DNA of 64,000 nt from Liopterus haemorrhoidalis (lineage: Eukaryota > Arthropoda > Insecta > Coleoptera > Dytiscidae), in assembly GCA_963971575.1 (NCBI GenBank), contig OZ020611.1:57073381-57137380 (forward strand). The letters are read 5' to 3'. Below the pieces are notes generated by a model. That model did no database searches. It saw only the letters and a list, made by a program, of their open reading frames with translations, and had not been told where the DNA came from. The translations under genes and the position numbers were made by a program. Positions 54,650 through 64,000 of the stretch are shown here, one piece after another (position 1 is the stretch's first letter; every line of letters begins with the position of its first letter).

Positions 54650-55125
54650 TTAATGTCTCTCAATTTTTAGATCTATCGGTGGTAAATATTCTATTCTTAT
54701 TTTGTTTGAAAATGTTCTTTTTGCTGATAAAAGAGTTGATATTCTACATCAACTACAAGCAAAATTTAGAGAAATAATTCCTGGATTATTTAATTTAACA
54801 TCGATAGTACCTATCTTTTGAGGACTTGCAACTTATACTTAATGTTTCTGGATTTGCTAACAAAAATAGCCGTAGGTCTGCTGTGAGTTAAATGTAAAGG
54901 CTGTGTTTGTTTGCAAACATAATACTTAAAATTAACATTTTTACAATATTTTATATCGTTATGAATGACGAGATAATGTTCTCTATTATCGTCGATAGCA
55001 AAGAATTCACTAGATGGTTGAATAAACAAGTACTTGTTCGATTTTTGTTTTACTGGCATTGGTCTTAATCGATGTGCATTGAAAATGAATGGTTGAACAA
55101 GTGGAACTTGAATTAAATAAATTTA
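54650..55125 (-). pseudogene. Errantivirus-like env fragment
   Basis: The minus-strand frame 55125 to 54811 has the IQVPLVQPFIFN start, RLRPMPVKQ, a strand with FIQPSSEFFAID, a cysteine pair (IKYCKNVNF, YVCKQT) and HSRPT. Further codons after a stop (54811) read LPPIDLK. This order of beta strands and cysteines is that of the distal ectodomain of F-type envelope proteins in insect errantivirus-like gypsy elements. The 5' part is missing at the Helitron-like end. It lies downstream of the gypsy integrase, the correct place for env. The fragment has no coding capacity for a full protein. Confidence 0.62.
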
Positions 55126-55136
55126 ATATTTATTAA

Positions 55137-55166
55137 CTAGGGGCCTCAGCCCGGCTACGCCGGGCT
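55137..55166 (-). mobile_element. Helitron-like 3' end
   Basis: On the minus strand an 8-bp stem, agcccggc/gccgggct (55166-55159 and 55155-55148), with three-base loop is followed about 7 bases later by ctag (55140-55137) and then T. Hairpin plus CTAG before T is the Helitron 3' terminus. The body would extend rightward; its 5' end is not located. Confidence 0.7.
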
Positions 55167-56750
55167 TCTCCCCCTACGTTGATAAAACTCGTCGCTTCGC
55201 GACTCGTTTTAATATAATAAGGCATTTTGCCGCAATGTCGATTATAACACTCGGGAAGTTCTAATCTATACATACAATGTTCAAAGGATTATCCAAATCA
55301 GTTCATTAATTTACGTTTGTACCATTTAAACGTAACAATAATATTTTATTTCACTATAAAGAATACATGGATTCTGAATAAAATAGAGAAAAATTAATAA
55401 AATAGTTAAATATTATTGCATATGATTCACTATTAATTATGTCACTTGGAAATTTAGAAAAACTTTTGAGTAACACTGATAGATGTGAAATTTGCGGATT
55501 TTCGTTGCAATAATATATTCATTGTAGTAATATTTTACGTTATTAAATTTAATATTTTGTTTAACTATTTAAAAAGGTATTTATAATTTTCAGTTTTTTT
55601 GAAAATAATTTGGTTTACATGTAAATATATTATAGTCGTTTTTTAATTTATTTAATCACTAAAATTTCACCTATACTTGTTATAATTCAGTAATGCGAAG
55701 GAATTGCCTCCTAAATTTGAATGTCGATAGTTGTCTCGTTGTTCGAGAGAGGCGCTGATGAATACTTTTATCATAATTTTTAATTTTTTTTGAAATACGT
55801 CTTAAAATGAGCATTTTTACTGCAAAAAGAAAACAGCGGAAGACCTTCAAGATGATAAAAAAACACTTTCATCCTATAGTAATCCATTATATAAATAAAT
55901 AAGATATTAAATTGACATCTGGGTATTTTATACTTCAAGATTTAACACAATTAAAATTATGCGATTACTAAATATCGAATATTATTCTGTCTTATCTATC
56001 CTCCTAATACACTCCACTTTATACTTTCGTTAATATAGTTAGTAAAATAGTTAATAACATACAGTTTCCAGAATTAAAATAACAAAACTGCTTTACACAT
56101 CTATCTTCACCCTGAAAACTTATTTGAACGTATTCTACAGATAGGTTTAACATTTAAAACGTTCGAACGACCCTTAAAATATATTTTGATAACTCAAAAC
56201 TGATTCTTACTTTCTTAATTCTTACTTTCTTTTCCGTTTAATAGCATTTTTAACTGAAGACAATTTTATGATCAGCAAAAGTTTTCAAAATTTATGAAAA
56301 TGTGTTAAAACCTTAAAAAACTGCATTATCTTTATCAACTCTTATGTATTTTTTACACATTTCATCAATTTTATAAATAAAATACCTTCAACTGTAGTTT
56401 TTCAATTCAGTTTTGGTCTGAAATCGCCTCCTAAATAGTAGAAATATGAATAAACATATTTTATCGTCTGGTACAACCTATCCGTGCCCATTGCTCGGCA
56501 CGGGTCGGTGACGATCAACGACACGGTTTCGAGGAAAAAATGCATGATTTTCATCAATATAAATTAGTCAGTACCCCCTGTCGAAATAAAATTAAGCCTA
56601 AGCACTAAAAAAATATCACGCGGATAAGACGGCGGTTCATTTGCCTCTCTCCGCGTTACCGGAAAAATGAAGATACACCAGAAGTTGAATAGAACATACA
56701 TACCAACACTTGTACAATATAATAGTAGATTATTTATTATGTTAGATTTA
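55167..56750. other. Non-coding; probable Helitron body and gypsy spacer
   Basis: No protein. A palindrome gtcgcttcgcgac lies near 55190 and a stem ccgtgcc/ggcacgg at 56482-56503. The right end up to 56750 adjoins the gypsy integrase stop. LTR or env start of the gypsy element may be in the last 100 bases but cannot be defined. Confidence 0.4.
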
Positions 56751-57720
56751 TTATGTTATGCATTTTTTTAATCGATTAGCGTGAACTTTTACGTGTCGAT
56801 TCTTTATTTTGATTGTATAATTTACTGGAGAGTTCTTTTCTATGATCTCATATGGACCGTTATAATGAGGAGTTAACTTTTTACTTTTATTTAAAGGAGT
56901 TTGTTCATTTAGTAGGAATATTTTATCTCCGATTTGGAATTCGGTTACATTTACCTTTTTATCGTATATTATTTTGTTATTATTTTTAGAATTTATAATG
57001 TTATCTCTTGCGATTTTATTGGACATTTGAAGTTTTAATTTTAAATCAGATAGATAATCATCATAGGTATATTGAAAAGTAGGCTCCTGTATTATCGTCG
57101 TAGGAAGTTCTGCATTTTTACCCAAAATTAATTCATAGGGTGAGAATTTAGTCGTACTGTGTGGAGTTGTGTTATAACTAAACATTGCGAATGGTATCCA
57201 ATTACACCAATCTGTTTGCGAATTAGAAATGAAATGTTTTAAATAATCTGCGAGAGTTTGATGCGATCGTTCTAAACTACTATTTGACTGAGGGTGATAG
57301 GCTGTTGTTTGAATTTTCCGTATTTTAAATAATTTTGCGATATCTTCAAATAATTTAGACGTAAAGTTTCTGCCTTGATCAGTTAGGATCGATTTGGGTA
57401 TTCCGAAATTACAAATGAATTTTGTAGTTAGGACGTTAGCGATTGTTTCAGTTTCTTGATTTGGAATAGGGTATCCTTGATAAAACTTTGTCAAATCGTC
57501 TTGCAAGGTTAAAATATATTTATTACCGTTTTCTGATACAGGGAATGGACCAACTATGTCTAGAAAGATTTTGTCAAATGCGTTCTCTGAAGTTGAAGTG
57601 ATTTCCATAGGGAGTTTTGTTTTCGTACGAACTAATTTATTTTTTTGACATTCTGGGCATTGTTTAATAAATTTCTTTACAGCTGATTTTAAATGTTGCC
57701 ATTTATATATACTTCTGTTT
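56751..57720 (-). pseudogene. Gypsy integrase
   Basis: The zinc-binding HHCC domain begins in the frame of the upstream ORF (YHITPTGGYHGIS) and, after a shift near 57703-57720, continues with WQHLKSAVKKFIKQCPECQKN. Core: DKIFLDIVGPF, ILTDQGRNF and NSSLERSHQTL give the D-D-E triad. The C-terminal domain (IGDKIFLLNEQTP, LTPHYNGPYEIIEK) is the GPY/F module of gypsy integrases. It ends with a basic HVKVHANRLKK stretch. The frame is uninterrupted from the conserved core to the stop. Confidence 0.93.
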
Positions 57721-58656
57721 TATCTTTTTATATGTACGTGATATTCCGTGATAACCTCCAGTTGGAGTAATGTGATATTCTTTTAATATAATAGGAATTT
57801 CTTCTGGACTTGGTATTATTATTTTAGAGTTGCAAATAGTTATTTTTATATTTTGATTTTTAAATATAAATCTTAACATTACACGAATTTTCTGATATTT
57901 TAAATTATGGAAACTTTTATCGAGTGTTGATATGGAAAATGAGTTTATATTATTTGAAATTAGATATTCTTTTAGATGTACGAGTGAGTCGTACACATCT
58001 TTATAAGATAACTTATGATAATGACTTTCTTTGTTTACTAACAATAGTATTTTATTATTCGTGTTATTTATTTTATGGATTTCGTAGACATGATTGTTGT
58101 TTGTAGGATTTAAGGTATTTAGATTTATGTTATACTTTTCTAATATTTCATTAGTAATATTTAGGTCTCTTGACGAACATATTACGTAATTATTCTTAAT
58201 GTTCATTATTGATTCGTCGGTTTCGATTACATTTGGATTTAGAATGACATGAGATTCGATATGATTTAGAAATTCTTCGTAAGATATAGAATTAGAATGA
58301 TTCGGCGATTCGTAGGAATTAGAAGATTTAGTAGTTGATTGCGACTTTGATTCAGTGGATTTAGAAGTTGATTTCGACTTTGAAAGATTTTGCAATTTTA
58401 AGATATTTGATTGAGACTGAGACATATGATTCTGCGATTGAGGCATAGGATTCAGTGATTCATTTTGCGATTGAGACATAGGATTCAGCGGTTCATTTTG
58501 CAAATGAGACATAAGATTCAGTGAATCATTTTGCGATTGAGACATGGGATTCAGAGATTCGTTTTGCGAATGAGACATAAGATTCAGTGATTCATTTTGC
58601 GATTGAGACATAGAACTTGAATTTGCTTCGCTATTATTTTGATTAGCGTTAGACAT
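57703..58656 (-). CDS. Gypsy linker with 11-residue repeats and macro-like domain
   Basis: 317 codons between RNase H and integrase in the same pol. Residues 16-80 are about 5.5 copies of an 11-residue serine/asparagine/glutamine unit (MSQSQNESLNP), encoded by a 33-bp tandem repeat at about 58417-58611; 80-125 is serine/lysine-rich. Residues 148-275 resemble a degenerate macrodomain: YVICSSRDLNITNEI, LLLVNKESHYHKLSYKDVY, SISTLDKSFHNLKYQKIRVM and FKNQNIKITIC follow the TARG1-type order, but the glycine-rich ADP-ribose loops are lost. The end is the start of the integrase zinc region. Confidence 0.75.
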   Translation of the reverse strand: MSNANQNNSEANSSSMSQSQNESLNLMSHSQNESLNPMSQSQNDSLNLMSHLQNEPLNPMSQSQNESLNPMPQSQNHMSQSQSNILKLQNLSKSKSTSKSTESKSQSTTKSSNSYESPNHSNSISYEEFLNHIESHVILNPNVIETDESIMNIKNNYVICSSRDLNITNEILEKYNINLNTLNPTNNNHVYEIHKINNTNNKILLLVNKESHYHKLSYKDVYDSLVHLKEYLISNNINSFSISTLDKSFHNLKYQKIRVMLRFIFKNQNIKITICNSKIIIPSPEEIPIILKEYHITPTGGYHGISRTYKKIKQKYI

Positions 58657-58669
58657 AGAATTGTTAGCA

Positions 58670-60350
58670 CAACATCTAGAACAAAAATGTAGAATTGGGA
58701 TTCGACTTAGAGCATCAGCGTTTGTGTTCAGTTTACCTGATTTATGTATGATTTCGTATTGGTATTCCTCTAATTTAAGTCTCCATCTAATAAGTCTACT
58801 TCCGGGATCTTTTACACTTAAGATGTAAGTTAGGGGGTCGATGATCTGTTACAATTTTGAACTTACGCCCGTAAAGATAAGGTCTGAAATGCTTTGTTGC
58901 GTAAACTATTGCTAATAGTTCTTTTTCGATTGTTGAATACGATATTTCGGCTTTATTGAGAGTGCGGCTTGCATATGCGATTGGTTTATCTTGCCCGATA
59001 ACACCTTGTGAGAGGATTGCGCCAATTGAGTGATTACTTGTGTCCGTAGTTAAAATAAATGTTTCCTTAAAGTTTGGATATTGCAATAGAGGTTCTGTTG
59101 TTAAAATATCTCTAAGAGTTTCAAATGCATTTTGTTGTAAACTAGTCCAAATAAAACTGATTTTCTGTTTTAGTAAATTATTGAATGGATTTGCGATTTT
59201 ACTAAAGTTTTGTATAAAACGTCGGTAGTATCCTACGAGGCCAAGGAAGGATCTAACTTCTTTTTGATTTCGGGGAATGGGAAAATTCTGAACTGCTTCA
59301 GTTTTCTTTGGGTCTGGTTTTACACCATTTTCAGTAATAATATGACCTAAATAAGCGACTTCTTTGTGTAAAAATTCGCATTTATCTGGTTGAATTAATA
59401 AGTTATGTTTTCTAAGCTGCGTAAAGATCTCGCGTAATTTATTATAATGATTTTCGAGGGAGTTTGCATAAACGACAATATCGTCTAAGTAAATAAATGC
59501 TTTTAAATCTTGGATTCCTGCAAGGACTGTGTTCATAAGGCGTTGAAACGTAGCTGGAGCTGATTTTAGACCGAATGGAAGTCTTAGATATTCGTAGTGA
59601 CCTAAGGGAGTACTAAAAGCTGTTTTTGGGGAATCTTGAGGATCCATTTTAATTTGATTAAAACCTGAGAATAAATCTAATGTTGTGAAATATTTGCTGT
59701 TGCCTAATTGGTCTAAAATATCTATGATATTAGGTAACGGGTATGAATCTCCGATACTTATGTCATTTAATTTTCTGTAGTCGATTACTAGTCTCCATTT
59801 TTGCTTTCCTGATGCGTCGATTTTTTTTGGCACGACCCATAAAGGTGCGTTCCACGGTGAATTGGAAGGTTTAATTATTTTTTTGTTTAACATATCTTTT
59901 ACTTGATTTTCGATTTCGTGTTTATGGATTTCGGGTAATCTATATTGTTTTACATTAATAGGAATATCTGAAGTAGTACGAATTTGATGCGTTATTGTAT
60001 CGGTTCCAGGAAATGTGTCACCTGGGAGATAGAAAAGGTCGTTGAACTCATGACAAAGAGATAATATAGATTCTTTTTCCTCCGCGTTTAAATGTTTAAT
60101 TCTTAATTTGGATTCTAATAAATTGATTCTTTCGGATTGATTGTTCTCTGTATTATTGGATTCGATTTTGTAGATACTACTTGATTTTGGAATGTATTCT
60201 ATCGTTTGAGGTACGATTTTTATGAGTTTGGTTTGTTCCGTCGTATTTAAAATAATCGTGTAGCTCTGGAGTTAGAAATTGATACAAAACTTGAACTTAG
60301 ATATATACCTTCATCTAATTCTATGCGATTTATGATACCTTCGGTTACGT
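58670..60350 (-). pseudogene. Gypsy pre-RT, reverse transcriptase and RNase H
   Basis: Pre-RT segment: GIINRIELDEGIYLSSSF, then a shift near 60265 and LNTTEQTKLIKIVP. The frame continues through DTFPGTDTITHQIRT, RLPEIHKHEIE and RT: SPWNAPLWVVPKK, RLVIDYRKLND, SYPLPNIIDILDQLG, FSTPLGHYEYLRLPFGLKSAPATFQRLMN, catalytic FIYLDDIVVYA. RNase H: TFILTTDTSNHSIGAILSQ, SYSTIEKELLAIVYA, KIVTDHRP. Then one base is lost or gained in a C-run near 58838 and the frame continues with RWRLKLEEYQYEI and ADALSRIP to join the 317-codon ORF. Confidence 0.93.
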
Positions 60351-60363
60351 TGGGTGTCGATCT

Positions 60364-60564
60364 GTTACAGAAGTCAGTGCGGCGGCTAATAAAATATTAA
60401 CAAAAAATTTCAAAATTAGCGCCCCATTTGATAAAAAAGATGAATTGTATAGTCCTACGTTTTGGCCAAAAGGAGTCGCATATACGCGTTACAACTTCAA
60501 TATAGAAAAAGAAAATATTAAACAAAGTAGAGATTTTTTAGAATCAAGAACAGAAACTGCCTAA
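60364..60564 (+). pseudogene. LINE ORF1 C-terminal fragment
   Basis: 66 codons to TAA at 60562-60564. The residues FDKKDELYSPTFWPKGVAYTRY match the closing domain found at the end of ORF1 in several insect LINEs. The N-terminal part is lost by 5' truncation. ORF2 starts five bases later. Confidence 0.7.
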
Positions 60565-60569
60565 AAGTT

Positions 60570-63279
60570 ATGAATTTTAATATACAATGTGTTACCAATA
60601 AAATCGAAGCTGTGGAACTTTTAGCAAATGATATGGATTTAGATATAATATGTTTGACCGAACACTGGCTAAATGAAAGTAATAAAAATCTATTTACAAT
60701 AACTAATTATTCTATGATCAACTGTTACATAAGAAAAGAACATAAAAATAGAGGGGTATGCATATATGCTAAATATAGGATAAAACATTTTCCTATTGAA
60801 TTTTTGAACTTATTATCAGTTGATATTGTTTGCGAATTGACTGGGAACTATATGCCGGTTTAAATTTGTTAATTATAGTCATGTATAGATCACCCAGATC
60901 TAATTTATGGGCATCATTATCAGTGTTGGAAGAAGCTTTACTTTATATTTTCACCAATTTTAATAGCAAAACCAATATTATTTTTTCTGGAGATTTTAAC
61001 GTGGACTTCCTTACCAACAACAATGAAAGTCAAGAAATTATAAATATTTTTCTTAACTATGGCTTAATGCGAACAATACATAAGCCAACAAGACAGAAAC
61101 GCTGCATAGATAACATATTTACGAATATTGTAAGAATAACACAAATGTCTTTAAAGCACTTGTATCTGATCACGACGCCCAAATAATATGTGTAAATTCA
61201 AATGATAATAATGAGGTAAAATCGGTCATACAAAGAAATTATTCAGAGGAAAATAAACAAAAATTTCGTATGGCTCTTCAAAATGAAAGCTGGGAGAATG
61301 TTTATTGTGCAATAGACCCTAACGAAAAATTTGATAAATTCTTAAACGTTATTTTAAAAAATCATGAGAAATGTTTTCCACTTTGTGCCAAATTTTATAA
61401 ACCACATAAAATACACATATCTGACAGCACAAAGAAAATGAAGGAAATTTTAGGTTTGCTTCATGATGCCTATAGTCAATCTGGTGATCAGATATATAAG
61501 AATAAATATATCAACTTTAAGAAAAGGTATCTTGATCATTTAAGACAGGAAAGATCATGTCGAAATTTCAATTTCATCAACTCAGCAGCAAATACTCAAA
61601 AAGCGATATGGCATGTTGTCAACAGCGAAACATCAAGAAAGAAAAAAGAAAAACACTCTAATTCTCCATCTGCCACCGACTTTCAGCAATTCTTCAATAA
61701 TATATCAAATAAAATGATAACCAATCTCAAAAATCCTCTTCCAATGCTAAGGAATGTTTCAGTAAACGGTTCAACAGTATTCTTTCATCCAGTAGTGCCT
61801 AATGACATTAAGACTATCATAAGGGACATGAAACCTAAAATAAGTAAAGATATCTTCGATCTTGACTGTAAGCTGGTGAAATACATAGATTCTGAAATAG
61901 CAGATCCATTGTGCCACATCGTCAATCATTGTCTAGAACAAGGGGTTTTTCCAGAAAAAATGAAGATAGCCAGAGTCCGGCCCATATACAAAAAGTGTGA
62001 TCCAAGTCTACCTGACAACTACAGACCAGTCTCAATACTCCCTGTATTTTCCAAAATTTTAGAACGTGTAATGTCTTTACAACTAACATCTTTTTTTGAC
62101 AAGCACTCTTATTTTTTGGAGCAGCAATTTGGATTTCGTCCCAAGAAAAGTACAACCGATGCCATCATAGCCTTAGTTAAACAAATTTGTGCTGCACTTG
62201 ACAACCACAAAGAATGCTTAGTTCAGCTATGCGATCTTAGTAAGGCCTTCGATCGGATGTCACATGAACTAATTTTGGAAAAAATAGAGTACTATGGAAT
62301 TAGAGGTACCGCCCATCAGCTAATGGCTTCATACCTAGAAAATCGTAGGCAAATAATTGATCACAATTCCGAATGGAGTGAATCGCAAATTGTTAAATGT
62401 GGTGTCCCACAAGGTAGCATTCTTGGTCCACTACTCTTCATCATTTTCATAAATGATTTGCTAAGAAATCTTACGTGCGACTGCATACTTTACGCTGATG
62501 ATACCACCTTGATAACTCACGACAACAATGCTTGTATACTGAAAAGAAAAGCTGATGTAGCCAACATGGAGGCTAAATTATGGTTCAAAACGAACGAATT
62601 AGTTCTGAATAACCAAAAAACTAAATCAATAACATTTACGTCGAACAGAAGAAATTTGCAGGATGACACAGGTGTTTTCTTGGGTTTAAGCTTGGACTCG
62701 GGATTGACATGGCATACCCACATTTACAAGATAAGTGCGAAACTAAATAGTGCCATATACGCAATACGACGAGTAAGAATGATATCTAATGAAGATCTGG
62801 CCTTAACGGTATATCATTCGTTATTTCACTCGATAATGACATATGGTTTAATCGTATGGGGAAATTCACCGCAAGCAGAAAACATATTTCACTTGCAAAA
62901 GAAAGCTGTTCGAGCGATTGTTGCTGCACCACAGATTGCTTCCTGCAAGCCTATTTTTCTAAATATGAAAATTCTAACGTTGCACGCACAATTCATCTTC
63001 TTACAAGCTCTTGAAATCAAGAAAAATATCTGCAACCATACGACCCGTCAAGACTGTCATAGCTACAACATCCGTTCGAAACACAACTTAACAAGACCCA
63101 CATCCAGACTGATAATATCTGATAGAGTAAATGCAAGTTACAACATATACAATAAGATTCCCTTATCATATAGACAGTTAAAAATGAAACAGTTTAAACA
63201 TAAATTAAAACAAATTTTCCAGAGCAATCCATATTATTCTGTCAACGAATTTCTAAATCATGATATGAAATATATATAA
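60570..63279 (+). pseudogene. LINE ORF2 (endonuclease-RT), two frameshifts
   Basis: Endonuclease: NKIEAVELLANDMDLDIICLTEHWL in the first frame; after a shift near 60850 VMYRSPRSN, IIFSGDFNVDF and IDNIFTN; after another near 61165 SDHDAQIICV. From about 61190 the frame is open to 63279. RT: NYRPVSILPVFSKILERV, QFGFRPKKSTTDAI, QLCDLSKAFDRMSH, CGVPQGSILGPLLF, catalytic YADDTTLI (about 62488), VFLGLSLDSGLTW, IMTYGLIVWG. The C-terminus (NASYNIYNKIP onward) is intact. Confidence 0.9.
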
Positions 63280-63381
63280 ATTTCAAAAATTAATGTAAAT
63301 TGATATAGCATGTATATTCTCTTTTTTAATGACTTAACTTGTAAATATTGAAGTTAAATAAAGGATTATTATTATTATTAT

Positions 63382-64000
63382 AGGAATAGAGACAAATATT
63401 TCAGAACGTGCTGGAACTTCGATTTCATTGACGTGAGATAGAATATACTGGATTTTACTTAGAACTAAACTATTTGTTTTATAACATATCGTGGCTTTTG
63501 ATTCATTGAGAAATTCTAGTCCTAATATACCATCTTGATTTATTTTAAAATCATTATTAACTACATGGAACTTGTGATTTCGAGTGTCGCTTGAATTTGG
63601 AATTGTGAGGAATGTGTATCCGATAGTTGTGGTTGGAATTTGGCATGATATACCTCTTAGATTTATTATTTCGTCGTTATGTATTTTAGTATTTTCATTT
63701 AAACATTTTAATTTTATTAGATTTATATCCGCGCCCGTATCTATTAGAAATATGTTATTTTTACTGATACATTGTTGAATATCGATTTTTACATTATTAG
63801 TACTTAAAGCGTGAATTGTTGTTACTTGATTTTGATTATTATTAAAAATGTTATTTAATGATTTATTATTTAATTGCGGTTTGAGCGAATGTTTTAAATC
63901 TGATTCCTGGTTCCGCTCGTGCCTGGAATCGGGTTTGAGTTTAAATGTTGATTTTGGTTGTATTTTCTGCTGATATTGTTGTTGTGGTGCCTCCCAGAAG
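63382..64000 (-). pseudogene. Gypsy protease and gag-pol linker, partial
   Basis: The minus-strand frame is open to the right edge. Retropepsin: NIFLIDTGADINLI active site (coded at about 63725-63760), GILGLEFL and then VPARSEIFVSIP, where the LINE cuts. Upstream is a polar glutamine/asparagine linker that would join gag. The gene continues beyond the window. Confidence 0.85.

Larger units (their letters stand above)
60352..63381 (+). mobile_element. LINE inserted in gypsy pol, 5'-truncated, (ATT)n tail
   Basis: The plus-strand LINE lies exactly at the junction of the gypsy protease tail (VPARSEIFVSIP) and the pre-RT segment. It contains the last 66 codons of ORF1, ORF2, and ends in (att)n at about 63366-63380. 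No clear target duplication was found. The tail type and domain order suit the CR1/jockey group. Confidence 0.85.
54650..64000 (-). mobile_element. Second Ty3/gypsy element, minus strand, incomplete
   Basis: Reading leftward from the right edge: protease (63382-64000), pre-RT and RT-RNase H (about 60350-58670), macro-like linker with serine/asparagine repeats (58656-57832), integrase (57835-56751) and env remnant. A LINE interrupts the protease-RT junction and a Helitron-like element the integrase-env junction. gag and the 5' LTR lie beyond the window; the 3' LTR is not found. Three single-base shifts are present. Confidence 0.85.

Noticed and set aside
54550..54777. 75-residue hydrophobic protein
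   Set aside because: Phenylalanine/leucine/isoleucine content is explained by AT-rich DNA; no start context or neighbours.

Overview
This window is almost entirely transposable-element DNA from an AT-rich animal genome, most likely an arthropod and probably an insect. The reasons are a copia element primed by an internal tRNA-iMet fragment (as in Drosophila copia), jockey-type LINEs, gypsy elements with an errantivirus-like env remnant, hAT/pogo/Harbinger/Helitron relics and an arthropod-type Maverick/Polinton. I see no convincing host protein-coding gene, rRNA or true tRNA gene. Species cannot be decided from the sequence.

Layout. 1-4.5 kb: non-coding DNA with a tRNA-derived SINE and a 1.2-kb hAT-type element (8-bp target duplication). 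4.5-8.1 kb: about 25.7 copies of a 139-bp tandem repeat. 8-14.5 kb: relics of a Harbinger transposase, two LINEs and a Helitron helicase, plus a pogo-like MITE. 14.8-20.2 kb: an ORF1-only LINE piece followed by a nearly complete jockey-type LINE. 20.5-23.1 kb: a decayed LINE. 23.8-54.1 kb: a Ty3/gypsy element (plus strand) whose 5' LTR is split by a copia element (minus strand, 24197-48036, TSD ttagc). The copia coding region is itself split by an 18,125-bp Polinton (27351-45475, TSD attcat, 139-bp TIRs), and its 3' LTR is split by a solo LTR (24243-25564, TSD ctaat). The gypsy gag gene is split by a second copy of the hAT-type element (49310-51018, TSD ccaccaag), which carries two smaller elements. 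54.6-64 kb: a second gypsy element on the minus strand (env remnant, integrase, RT/RNase H, protease), broken by a Helitron-like end and by a LINE (about 60352-63381), and running off the right edge.

The Polinton carries a recognisable virus-like module: protein-primed DNA polymerase B, retrovirus-type integrase with chromodomain, FtsK/A32-type packaging ATPase, adenain-type cysteine protease, major capsid protein, penton-type minor capsid protein and a PLA2-domain minor capsid protein. It also carries accessory genes: a fibre-like protein with a phage tail-fibre-style motif, a type I membrane protein, two cysteine-rich zinc-binding proteins (one with two small introns) and several unknowns. 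Several core genes carry single frameshifts, so the copy is recent but probably not intact, or the assembly has small errors.

The most unusual signal is a macrodomain (ADP-ribose binding/hydrolase fold, closest in pattern to the TARG1/OARD1 type) fused behind the protease in the plus-strand gypsy pol. A degenerate macro-like segment lies at a different place, between RNase H and integrase, in the minus-strand gypsy element. The nesting gives a relative time order: gypsy, then copia, then Polinton and solo LTR.
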